This document shows, in pieces, positions 57,003-64,000 of a DNA stretch of 64,000 nucleotides (the first letter of the stretch is position 1; every line of letters begins with the position of its first letter). A program made the position numbers and the translations under genes. The notes under the pieces were generated by a model. The model was not told the origin of the DNA, ran no database searches, and was given only the letters and a program-made list of their open reading frames with translations. Source of the DNA: Paramesorhizobium salinisoli (GTDB taxonomy: Bacteria > Pseudomonadota > Alphaproteobacteria > Rhizobiales > Rhizobiaceae); contig NZ_QOZG01000002.1 in the NCBI RefSeq assembly GCF_003335045.1, positions 496,001 through 560,000 on the forward strand, read 5' to 3'.

Positions 57003-57695
57003 ATGCCCAAACCCCTATCTTCTCCTACCGCCGTGCTCCTGCTCGCTGCCGCGCTTGTTTCCGGCTGCGCAAGCCGCCAGGAGATGACCGTCGGCTCGAT
57101 CCCGGATGACTATCGCACCAATCACCCGATCACCATCGCCGAGCGCGAGCAAGCGGTGGATATTCCGGTGAGCCAGGCCGACCGACGCCTTAAGGGCAGC
57201 CAGCGCAGCATCGTGCAGAACGCGCTCGTCAACTACCGCGCTAACGGCTCCGGCATGATCTACATCATGCTGCCGTCAGGATCGCCCAACGAGGCGGCGG
57301 CATACCGGCTGAGCACGGATATCGCCGCAGTGCTGCGCAGAGGCGGAGTGCGCCCAGGCAATATCGCGACGGAGACCTATGCGGTGCAGCCGCCCGATGC
57401 GGCCGCTCCCATACGCCTCAGCTATTACGCTATGACCGCCGCGACCGGCCCTTGCGGCAGATGGCCGGACGATCTGCTCAACACGGCCGAGAATAGGCAC
57501 TATGCCAATTTCGGCTGCGCCAACCAGAACAATCTGGCGGCCCAGATCGCCAATCCGGCGGACCTGCTCGGACCACGCGCGCCCGGCGAGATCGACGCCA
57601 CGCGACGCGGCCATGTGATCGGCGACTATCAGGACAATTCACAGAGCGTAAGCGACGTCTGGCGGGAACCGCGCAGCCGGCAAGCCGAGTACTGA
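57003..57695 (+). CDS. cpaD: Flp pilus assembly lipoprotein CpaD
   Basis: 230 aa. A lipoprotein signal with lipobox LVSGC is cut before C24 or so. The CpaD domain contains DDYRTNHPITIAEREQAVDIPV and the conserved C-terminal CGRWPDDL, with FGCANQNNLAAQIANPADLLGPR after it. It is thought to act with CpaC at the outer membrane. AGGA lies 8 bases before the ATG; a GTG directly before it is an equally possible start. cpaE follows after 20 bases. Confidence 0.95.
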   Translation: MPKPLSSPTAVLLLAAALVSGCASRQEMTVGSIPDDYRTNHPITIAEREQAVDIPVSQADRRLKGSQRSIVQNALVNYRANGSGMIYIMLPSGSPNEAAAYRLSTDIAAVLRRGGVRPGNIATETYAVQPPDAAAPIRLSYYAMTAATGPCGRWPDDLLNTAENRHYANFGCANQNNLAAQIANPADLLGPRAPGEIDATRRGHVIGDYQDNSQSVSDVWREPRSRQAEY

Positions 57696-57715
57696 TCAAG
57701 CGACGGAATCGAACG

Positions 57716-58996
57716 ATGAACAGCCTGGCCCATGAAAACGACGAAACACCGGATCCTCTCCGGCAGGAAAATATCGAAATCATGCAGTCGCTGCGGCCGG
57801 TTCCCCGCATTTCCATCCAGGCATTCTGCGAGACGGACGGTGTCGCCAAGCCGATCGAAAGGGCGGGCGATGACCGCCGCATGGCCAAGACCCATCTGAA
57901 GGTCCACATGGGCGGCGTCCAGACAGCGGTGGAATTCTACCAGACTGCGCCAACGCCCAACCTGATGATCATCGAATCCTCCGCCGCACCGCGCGCGCTG
58001 CTCGACCAGTTGGCGCGGCTTTCGGAAGTGTGCGATCCAGGCTCGAAGGTACTGGTCATCGGCCATTCCAACGATGTCTGGCTTTATCGCGAACTGATCC
58101 GCCGCGGGATTTCCGAATATATCGTGGCGCCTGTCTCGCTCGCCGACATCATCGCCATCATCTCAGGCATCTTCATCGCTCCGGAAGCGGCTCCGCTCGG
58201 CCGGTCACTGGCCTTCATCGGCGCCAAGGGCGGTGTCGGATCATCGACCATCGCCCACAATGTCGGATGGGCGATCTCCACCCAGTTCGAAAACGATGTC
58301 GTCATCGCTGACATGGATCTCCCCTACGGCACCGCCAACATCAATTTCGACCAGGACCCGGCACAGGGTATCGCGGATGCGGTGTTTTCCCCGGAGCGGA
58401 TCGACGAGGTCTATCTCGACCGCCTGCTGGCGCAGTGCACGGATCATCTGTCGCTGCTCGCCGCACCCTCCATGCTGGACCGGACATTCGATTTCGGCGA
58501 AGACGCCTTCGCCAATCTGATCGACGTGGCGCAGCGTTCGGCTCCGCATGTCATCCTCGACGTGCCGCATGGCTGGAACGGCTGGACGCGCATGACTCTT
58601 GCCCGTGCCGACGAGGTGGTGATCGTGGCTGCGCCGGAGCTCGCCAGCCTGCGCAATGCCAAGAACCTGATCGACACGCTGAACCAGTTACGGCCCAACG
58701 ACGCGCCGCCGCGTCTCGTCCTCAACCAGATCGGTGTGCCGAAGCGGCCCGAGATTTCACCTGAGGACTTTGCCGAGCCGCTGGGCATCGAACCCATTGC
58801 GCTGATCGGCTTCGATCCGCAGCTTTTCGGCAATGCCGCCAACAATGGCCGCATGCTGGGCGAAACCGATTCCGCAAACGTCGCCGTGCAGAGCATCTCC
58901 GAGATCGCCCATATCCTGACCGGGCGCAGCGAGGTGAAAAGCCGCAGGAAAAGCGGGCTGACGAGCCTTTTCGACAGGCTTTCGCGCAAGAAATGA
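57716..58996 (+). CDS. cpaE: Flp pilus localisation ATPase CpaE
   Basis: 426 aa. The N-terminal part (about 60-155) has a receiver-like fold (NLMIIESSAAPRALLDQLARLSEVC, KVLVIGHSNDVWLYRELIRRG). The C-terminal part is a MinD/ParA-type ATPase with the deviant Walker A IGAKGGVGSSTIAHNVGW (about 164-181) and VIADMDLPYGTANINFD. CpaE/TadZ positions the pilus machine at a cell pole. It is followed by cpaF after 23 bases. Confidence 0.95.
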   Translation: MNSLAHENDETPDPLRQENIEIMQSLRPVPRISIQAFCETDGVAKPIERAGDDRRMAKTHLKVHMGGVQTAVEFYQTAPTPNLMIIESSAAPRALLDQLARLSEVCDPGSKVLVIGHSNDVWLYRELIRRGISEYIVAPVSLADIIAIISGIFIAPEAAPLGRSLAFIGAKGGVGSSTIAHNVGWAISTQFENDVVIADMDLPYGTANINFDQDPAQGIADAVFSPERIDEVYLDRLLAQCTDHLSLLAAPSMLDRTFDFGEDAFANLIDVAQRSAPHVILDVPHGWNGWTRMTLARADEVVIVAAPELASLRNAKNLIDTLNQLRPNDAPPRLVLNQIGVPKRPEISPEDFAEPLGIEPIALIGFDPQLFGNAANNGRMLGETDSANVAVQSISEIAHILTGRSEVKSRRKSGLTSLFDRLSRKK

Positions 58997-59019
58997 CGAA
59001 TAGGACGGTGGAATAAACG

Positions 59020-60519
59020 ATGTTTGGCAAGAGAGGCAATGACGGCGGAAAGCGCGTGGAAGCAAATTTCCGCCCGCTTGGCGCACCTGCACCAGCACCG
59101 GCGGCCATGCCAGGGGCGGTACAGGGCATGATGCCGAGCCTCGCCAGCGCGGCAATTGTGGTCGAGCCGGGCGGCATGGCTGCAGCACCCCGTCTGGTTC
59201 ATCCGCCGGCGTCGGGCGCACAGATGCGCGAAAAGAGCGACAGCTATTACACGACGAAAAGCCAGGTTTTTTCGGCGCTGATCGACACAATCGACCTCTC
59301 GCAGCTTTCCAGGATGGAGGCCGACGCTGCGCGCGAGGAAATCCGCGATATCGTCAATGACATCATTGCCATCAAGAATTTCGCCATGTCGATTTCCGAG
59401 CAGGAGGAACTGCTCGACGACATCTGTAACGACGTTCTGGGTTACGGTCCGCTGGAGCCGCTGCTGGCGCGCGATGACATCGCCGATATCATGGTCAATG
59501 GTGCGCGCAAGACCTATATCGAAGTGGATGGCAAGGTGCAGGAAACCGGCATTCGCTTCCGCGACAATCAGCAGCTTTTGAATATCTGCCAGCGCATCGT
59601 CAGTCAGGTGGGCCGCCGCGTCGACGAATCGAGCCCGATCTGCGATGCGCGCCTGCCCGACGGATCGCGCGTCAACGTCATCGCTCCGCCGCTCGCCATC
59701 GACGGCGCGGTGCTGACCATCCGCAAGTTCAAGAAGGACAAGCTGACGCTCGACCAGCTCGTGCGTTTCGGCGCGATCTCGCCGCATGGCGCGGAGATCC
59801 TGCAGATCATCGGGCGGGTGCGCTGCAATGTGGTCATCTCAGGCGGCACCGGTTCGGGCAAGACGACGCTTCTCAACTGCCTGACCCGCTATATCGACGC
59901 GAACGAGCGCATCATCACCTGTGAAGATTCGGCGGAGCTGCAATTGCAGCAGCCGCATGTGGTGCGGCTCGAAACCCGCCCGCCCAATCTGGAAGGCGAG
60001 GGTGAGGTGACCATGCGCGATCTGGTCAAGAACTGCCTGCGCATGCGGCCCGAGCGCATCATCGTCGGCGAAGTGCGCGGACCGGAGGTGTTTGATCTGT
60101 TGCAGGCGATGAATACAGGCCATGACGGCTCGATGGGCACCATCCACTCCAATAGCCCGCGCGAGTGCCTGAACCGCATCGAGGCAATGATCGCCATGGG
60201 CGGCTTCACCCTGCCGCCGAAGACCGTGCGCGAGATCATCGTCGGTTCGGTCGACATTATCATCCAGGCGGCCCGCCTGCGCGACGGCTCGCGGCGGATC
60301 ACGCACATAACCGAAGTGGTCGGCATGGAAGGCGACGTGATCATCACGCAGGATCTGCTTCTCTACGACATCAAGGGCGAGGACGCTCAGGGGAAGATCA
60401 TCGGCGAGCACGTCTCGACCGGCATCGGCAGGCCCGCCTTCTGGGACCGCGCCCGTTATTACAACGAAGAGCAGCGCCTTGCCGCTGCTCTCGATGCCAT
60501 GGAAAAGCAGGCATCATGA
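59020..60519 (+). CDS. cpaF: Flp pilus assembly ATPase CpaF (TadA)
   Basis: 499 aa secretion ATPase. A variable, Pro/Ala-rich N-terminus (about 1-75) is followed by the N-domain ([23 protein letters not shown]) and the RecA-like core with Walker [13 protein letters not shown] (about 275-286), the Asp box [14 protein letters not shown], Walker [14 protein letters not shown] and the His box [13 protein letters not shown]. It drives pilus extension, and probably retraction, from the cytoplasm. TadB and TadC, its membrane platform, follow. Confidence 0.96.
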   Translation: MFGKRGNDGGKRVEANFRPLGAPAPAPAAMPGAVQGMMPSLASAAIVVEPGGMAAAPRLVHPPASGAQMREKSDSYYTTKSQVFSALIDTIDLSQLSRMEADAAREEIRDIVNDIIAIKNFAMSISEQEELLDDICNDVLGYGPLEPLLARDDIADIMVNGARKTYIEVDGKVQETGIRFRDNQQLLNICQRIVSQVGRRVDESSPICDARLPDGSRVNVIAPPLAIDGAVLTIRKFKKDKLTLDQLVRFGAISPHGAEILQIIGRVRCNVVISGGTGSGKTTLLNCLTRYIDANERIITCEDSAELQLQQPHVVRLETRPPNLEGEGEVTMRDLVKNCLRMRPERIIVGEVRGPEVFDLLQAMNTGHDGSMGTIHSNSPRECLNRIEAMIAMGGFTLPPKTVREIIVGSVDIIIQAARLRDGSRRITHITEVVGMEGDVIITQDLLLYDIKGEDAQGKIIGEHVSTGIGRPAFWDRARYYNEEQRLAAALDAMEKQAS

Positions 60520-60535
60520 AAAACGAGAGGCGCTG

Positions 60536-61549
60536 ATGTTCGGTTTCAGTGGATCGGCGGTTGCCTTCGCGCTTCTTGCGGCCATCGCTGCGGCGGCGCT
60601 CGTCTATGTCATACTTTACGACAGGATCGCCGAAGACAAAGCCAGGGACCGCCGGCTCCACAGTGTCAAGCAATCGGCAACCACCGTCTCCCGGAAAAAG
60701 GCCGACCGCGACCGCGTCGCCGAGGTGCAGCGCCGACGCAAAACCCTTCAGGACAATCTGAACGATATGGAAAGCAGGCAAAAGCAGCGGGAAAAGAGCC
60801 AGAAATCACCGCCTTTGCGCATGTTCCTAGCGCAGGCTGGGCTGAATATCACCGTGCGGCAGTTCTATATCTATTCCGTGATCGCCGCGGTGACGTTTAC
60901 CGTCATCGCAATCTTTCTCGGCGTGCCGATGCTCCTTGCGCCAGGCATATTCCTTGCGGGCGCGTTCGGCTTGCCCCGGTGGTTTGTCGGTTATATGCGC
61001 AGCCGCCGCATCAAGGCATTCCTGAACGAGTTCCCCAACGCGCTCGACGTGATCGTCCGCTCGGTGCGCTCGGGCCTGCCGCTCAATGACGGGCTCCGGT
61101 TGATCGCCAGCGAAGCGCGCGAGCCGGTGCGAGCTGAATTCCGCCGCATCGTCGAATCGCAGCAGATGGGTCTCTCCATTCCGGAGGCCACGGCAAAGAT
61201 GCCTGACTCCATGCCTTGCCCCGAGGCTAATTTCTTTGCCATCGTCATCCAGATTCAATCACAAGCCGGCGGCAATCTGTCAGAAGCGCTTAGCAATCTC
61301 TCCCGTGTGTTGCGCGACCGCAAGAAGATGAAGGCGAAGGTCAATGCCCTGTCGATGGAAGCCAAAGCTTCCGCAGCCATCATCGGCGCTTTGCCATTCA
61401 TCGTCACGCTACTCGTCTATCTTTCGAGCCCCCAATACATCCTCGTGCTTTTCACCAGCCAGACGGGCCATTTGCTTCTCGGCATCTCCGCCGTGCTCAT
61501 GACGATCGGCATCCTGATCATGAGAAAAATGATCAATTTCACCATGTAG
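60536..61549 (+). CDS. tadB: Flp pilus membrane platform protein TadB
   Basis: 337 aa from the ATG at 60536, behind GAGAGGCG. An N-terminal helix is followed by a charged cytoplasmic stretch (about 30-105) and a T2SSF domain (about 180-305: FLNEFPNALDVIVRSVRSGLPLNDGLRLIA; IQIQSQAGGNLSEALSNLSRVLRDRKKMKAKV). Two membrane helices near the C-terminus complete it. Together with TadC it anchors CpaF. The upstream in-frame extension overlaps cpaF and is not used. Confidence 0.95.
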   Translation: MFGFSGSAVAFALLAAIAAAALVYVILYDRIAEDKARDRRLHSVKQSATTVSRKKADRDRVAEVQRRRKTLQDNLNDMESRQKQREKSQKSPPLRMFLAQAGLNITVRQFYIYSVIAAVTFTVIAIFLGVPMLLAPGIFLAGAFGLPRWFVGYMRSRRIKAFLNEFPNALDVIVRSVRSGLPLNDGLRLIASEAREPVRAEFRRIVESQQMGLSIPEATAKMPDSMPCPEANFFAIVIQIQSQAGGNLSEALSNLSRVLRDRKKMKAKVNALSMEAKASAAIIGALPFIVTLLVYLSSPQYILVLFTSQTGHLLLGISAVLMTIGILIMRKMINFTM

Positions 61550-61563
61550 ACGGGAATAGCGAC

Positions 61564-62559
61564 ATGGCCTCGCTCATCACGCAACTGACCAATCCGCAAT
61601 TCCTGATCGCCACGCTCGTCGGCGTCGCCGTTTTCGCTACGCTCCTGACCCTGTTGATGCCGTTTTTCAGCGGCAGCGAGCTCAAGTCGCGCATGAAGAC
61701 CGTGGCGCTGGAGCGCGACGCCATCCGCATTCGCGAGCGCGCGCGGCTCTCAGCCGAAGGCGATCGGCGGCGCGGCCTGCGTCATATGCAGAAGCCGGGC
61801 ATCCGCGATTTCGTCGAAAGGCTCGATCTCAAGCGGGCGCTCGCCGACGAGAAGACCATCGCGGCGCTGCGCAATGCTGGTCTTCGCGGGCAGAATCCGC
61901 TCAACATCTTCCTGTTCCTGCGCTTCGTCCTTCCCTTTGTCAGCCTGATTTTAACGGCGTTCTACATCTTCGGGTTCGGGCTGCTTCCCGACCAGCCGCT
62001 GTTCATCCGCATCATTGCCTGCATCTTCGGCGGCTATGCCGGATTCTATGCGCCCAATCTCTACGTTTCCAACCGTGCCTCCAAGCGCAAGCAGTCCATC
62101 CAGCTCGCCTGGCCGGACGCCCTCGACCTGATGCTGATCTGCGTGGAATCCGGCATGTCGACGGAAGCGGCTTTCCGAAAGGTGGCGGAGGAGATCGGCG
62201 CACAGTCCGTCGAACTGGCCGAGGAGTTTGTGCTGACCAATGCGGAATTGTCGTTCCTGCCGGAACGCCGGCAGGCCTATGAGAATCTCGCCAACCGCAC
62301 GGGCCTCGATTCGGTGAAGTCGGTGATGCAGGCGCTGATCCAGGCCGAACGCTACGGTACGCCGGTCGCTCAGGCGCTCAGGACGCTTTCGCAGGAAAGC
62401 CGCGACATGCGGCTGATGGAGGCGGAGAAGAAGGCGGCCGCGCTGCCGCCGAAGCTGACTGTGCCGATGATCCTGTTCTTCCTGCCGGTGCTTTTCATGG
62501 TGATCCTCGGCCCCGCCTTCATCCAGATCAGCGCGCAGGGCGGCCTCTTCGGACAGTGA
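61564..62559 (+). CDS. tadC: Flp pilus membrane platform protein TadC
   Basis: 331 aa, the second T2SSF-type protein, 14 bases after tadB. It has an N-terminal helix (FLIATLVGVAVFATLLTLLMPFF), central helices (NIFLFLRFVLPFVSLILTAFYIF) and the T2SSF domain (WPDALDLMLICVESGMSTEAAFRKVAEEIG; LIQAERYGTPVAQALRTLSQESRDMR). The last helix ends near the C-terminus. tadD lies next to it on the opposite strand, so tadC ends the cpa operon. Confidence 0.95.
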   Translation: MASLITQLTNPQFLIATLVGVAVFATLLTLLMPFFSGSELKSRMKTVALERDAIRIRERARLSAEGDRRRGLRHMQKPGIRDFVERLDLKRALADEKTIAALRNAGLRGQNPLNIFLFLRFVLPFVSLILTAFYIFGFGLLPDQPLFIRIIACIFGGYAGFYAPNLYVSNRASKRKQSIQLAWPDALDLMLICVESGMSTEAAFRKVAEEIGAQSVELAEEFVLTNAELSFLPERRQAYENLANRTGLDSVKSVMQALIQAERYGTPVAQALRTLSQESRDMRLMEAEKKAAALPPKLTVPMILFFLPVLFMVILGPAFIQISAQGGLFGQ

Positions 62560-62595
62560 AGGCTCCTGCCGCTCGGGCGAGAGCCGGGCGATCGA

Positions 62596-63402
62596 TCAGC
62601 TCTTCGGCTTGTCCTTAAGCATGTTCCAGGAGTTCTGCTGGGCGAGCATGGCTCGAAGATACTGGATATTAGCCTCTGCCTGCTGAGGCGAGAGCTCGCG
62701 GCGGGCGATCGTTTCCGCCTCCTGGAAACGGCCCTGCAAGCCGATGGCCAGAGCCAGGTTCTGGCGGACGCGGCTGTCGGCGCCCGGTGCCGCGACAGCA
62801 TTGCGCATATAGGTTTCGGCGGTTTTCAGATCGCCGGAGAGCATATAGGACATGCCGAGGTTGGACAGGATCGATGGCTCGTTGGGCTGGATGTCGAGTG
62901 CACGGCGATAAAGCGTGCGCGCTGTCGTCTGGTCGCCCATCTGGTCGAGGATGGCCCCTTCCGCCGAGACCAGCCGCCAGTCGGGATAGGCCGGCGTCTG
63001 CGCACGGCGCACGGCATCAAGCGCTGCTTCGAACTGTCCGGCGCTGGCGAGCGACTTTCCGTAGGCGGCGAGCACCTGGCGGTCCTGCGGATAGCTGATG
63101 GCGAGCGCGCGCATCACGGCAAGCGCCTGATCGTTGCGCCCTGTCATTCCGAGTACGTTGGCGTAGGCGAGCGCCAAAGGCTTATCTTTCGGGTTCTTCT
63201 GATATCTCAAGCCATAGGTCTGCACGGCCTGCGCCAATTCCAGACTGTTCATCTGCTCGATGGGACGAGCAGAGGCGCGGGAGACGGATCCCGTCGTGGT
63301 CCGGTCCGTCGTGGTGCAACCTGCCGCGCCTGCCGCAAGCACAATCATTGCCGCCGACAAAATGAAACGGCCTCGTTTGCCGACGCCCCGCATCGCCGCC
63401 AT
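62596..63402 (-). CDS. tadD: TPR lipoprotein TadD
   Basis: 268 aa from the ATG at 63402, which has GGAGG 9 bases upstream. A lipoprotein signal (RGRFILSAAMIVLAAGAAGC) is followed by about four TPR units (ALAYANVLGMTGRNDQALAVMRAL; ILSNLGMSYMLSGDLKTAETYMRNA). TadD is thought to help place the secretin in the outer membrane. It is convergent with tadC, so it has its own promoter. A CtrA half-site (ATGGTTAA, 63485-63492) lies about 85 bases upstream, and the spacer is shared with the following peptidase gene. Confidence 0.92.
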   Translation of the reverse strand: MAAMRGVGKRGRFILSAAMIVLAAGAAGCTTTDRTTTGSVSRASARPIEQMNSLELAQAVQTYGLRYQKNPKDKPLALAYANVLGMTGRNDQALAVMRALAISYPQDRQVLAAYGKSLASAGQFEAALDAVRRAQTPAYPDWRLVSAEGAILDQMGDQTTARTLYRRALDIQPNEPSILSNLGMSYMLSGDLKTAETYMRNAVAAPGADSRVRQNLALAIGLQGRFQEAETIARRELSPQQAEANIQYLRAMLAQQNSWNMLKDKPKS

Positions 63403-63544
63403 ATTTCGCCCCTCCGGAAACCGGCCCCACAGCCGCTGCCCCACATGATTTCTACCGAAAGAAATATTCTGTTAACCCTAACGGATGGTTAAGAATTGCC
63501 ATGTTTGAGTGCTTCCACCCGTCAATTGCCGAAGAAGGTCCGCC

Positions 63545-64000
63545 GCATGCCCGTCGATATTATCGCCCGCAAGACACCCGAAAGCCGGCCGGTCTGGCTG
63601 GTGACGAAGGATGACTTTGGTAAACTGCCGCTGCCAGAAAATGCCGCCGCCTGGGCGCAGGCGAATGGCTTCACCGGACAGTCGGGACGCATTGTTATCG
63701 TGCCCGACGGCGCAGGCGGCATAGCGGGTGCGCTGTTTGGAACGGAAAGGCCCGGCAAGGACGGTCAATCGCGGCTTCTCGCGGGAAAGCTGGCGCGTGG
63801 TCTGCCTGAGGGAGCCTGGCACATCGAAGGCGATGCCGGGGATGCGGAGCTTCTGGCGCTGGCCTTTCTCATGGGAGGCTACAGTTTCGACCGGTACCGC
63901 AAGGCAGAGGACGCTAAGAGGGCGGTTCTTGTCCTGCCCGTCGGCGTCGATGAAGCCGAGACAAGGCGCGTTTTCGCCGGTGTGAGGTTCGCCCGCGATC
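63545..64000 (+). CDS. Leucyl aminopeptidase family protein (5' part only)
   Basis: 152 codons are present and the frame runs off the window. The N-terminus (MPVDIIARKTPESRPVWLVTKDD, GRIVIVPDGAGGIAGALFGTE, FLMGGYSFDRYRKAEDAKRAVLVLP) resembles the N-domain of the alphaproteobacterial M17 peptidase branch. The metal-binding catalytic half lies outside, so activity cannot be checked. A weak GAAGAAGG lies 9 bases before the ATG. Confidence 0.8.

Noticed and set aside
58444-59787. 447-codon antisense frame across cpaE and cpaF
   Set aside because: It overlaps two confident Tad genes including their Walker motifs; the composition is typical of a shadow frame.

Overview
The window is 64 kb of GC-rich chromosomal DNA from an alphaproteobacterium of the order Hyphomicrobiales. 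It most resembles the Brucella/Ochrobactrum group. This rests on the class II (CP4-type) AroA, the ImuB-DnaE2 cassette, the TIGR02300 (FYDLN) protein, a DnaX without its zinc cysteines, the order aroA-cmk-rpsA, dnaX-ebfC-recR and dnaA-dnaN-recF, the YejABEF operon, a GCATGATC...GATCATGC palindromic repeat, and CtrA-like boxes. The species assignment is inference. Almost all of the window is core chromosome. No insertion sequence, prophage, integrase or CRISPR array was seen.

Layout. 1-3.9 kb: end of imuB and complete dnaE2 (SOS mutagenesis). 3.9-10.6 kb: tamA-tamB on the minus strand (outer-membrane assembly). 10.7-13.5 kb: small genes (SH3, Dabb, two hypotheticals, FYDLN protein), tRNA-Ala(GGC) and a cluster of inverted repeats. 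13.7-17.7 kb: aroA-cmk-rpsA. 17.7-21.8 kb: YeiH-type transporter with divergent LysR regulator, an orphan AT-richer membrane protein, a Gdx/SugE-type SMR protein and a CDF transporter. 21.8-26.4 kb: dnaX-ebfC-recR-mltB cluster plus the 4.5S SRP RNA. 26.5-30.5 kb: HIT, nudC, pheA, kdsB, and a membrane-anchored cytochrome c. 30.6-39.3 kb: a yej peptide ABC-transporter operon with two successive substrate-binding proteins, ending in ghrA. 39.3-46 kb, minus strand: two-subunit aconitase X, MoeB-like enzyme, recF, dnaN, dnaA. 46-50.2 kb: a dnaA-rpsT intergenic region with DnaA boxes, then rpsT, enoyl-CoA hydratase, mutM and deoB. 50.4-63.4 kb: a complete Tad/Flp pilus locus. 63.5 kb to the end: start of a leucyl aminopeptidase-like gene.

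How the parts work together. The Tad locus holds two Flp-type prepilins (one short and atypical), prepilin peptidase CpaA, CpaB, secretin CpaC, CpaD, CpaE, ATPase CpaF, TadB, TadC and TadD on the outside, with two TadE/TadF-like pseudopilins, a free-standing CpaC N-domain protein and an orphan PhnD-like binding protein beside them. CtrA-like sites (TTAA-N7-TTAA, several continuing as CCAT) lie before cpaB, before the TadE-like gene and before the PhnD-like gene. A perfect copy lies before an uncharacterised 67-aa protein at 12.4-12.6 kb. This suggests cell-cycle control of the pilus and of that small protein.

The most interesting leads are this CtrA-box small protein, the second Flp pilin (53756-53929) with Ala at the prepilin cleavage position, the 10-bp helically phased GGTTTACC-type repeats before dnaX that recur before dnaA, and the nested inverted repeats between the FYDLN gene and tRNA-Ala.
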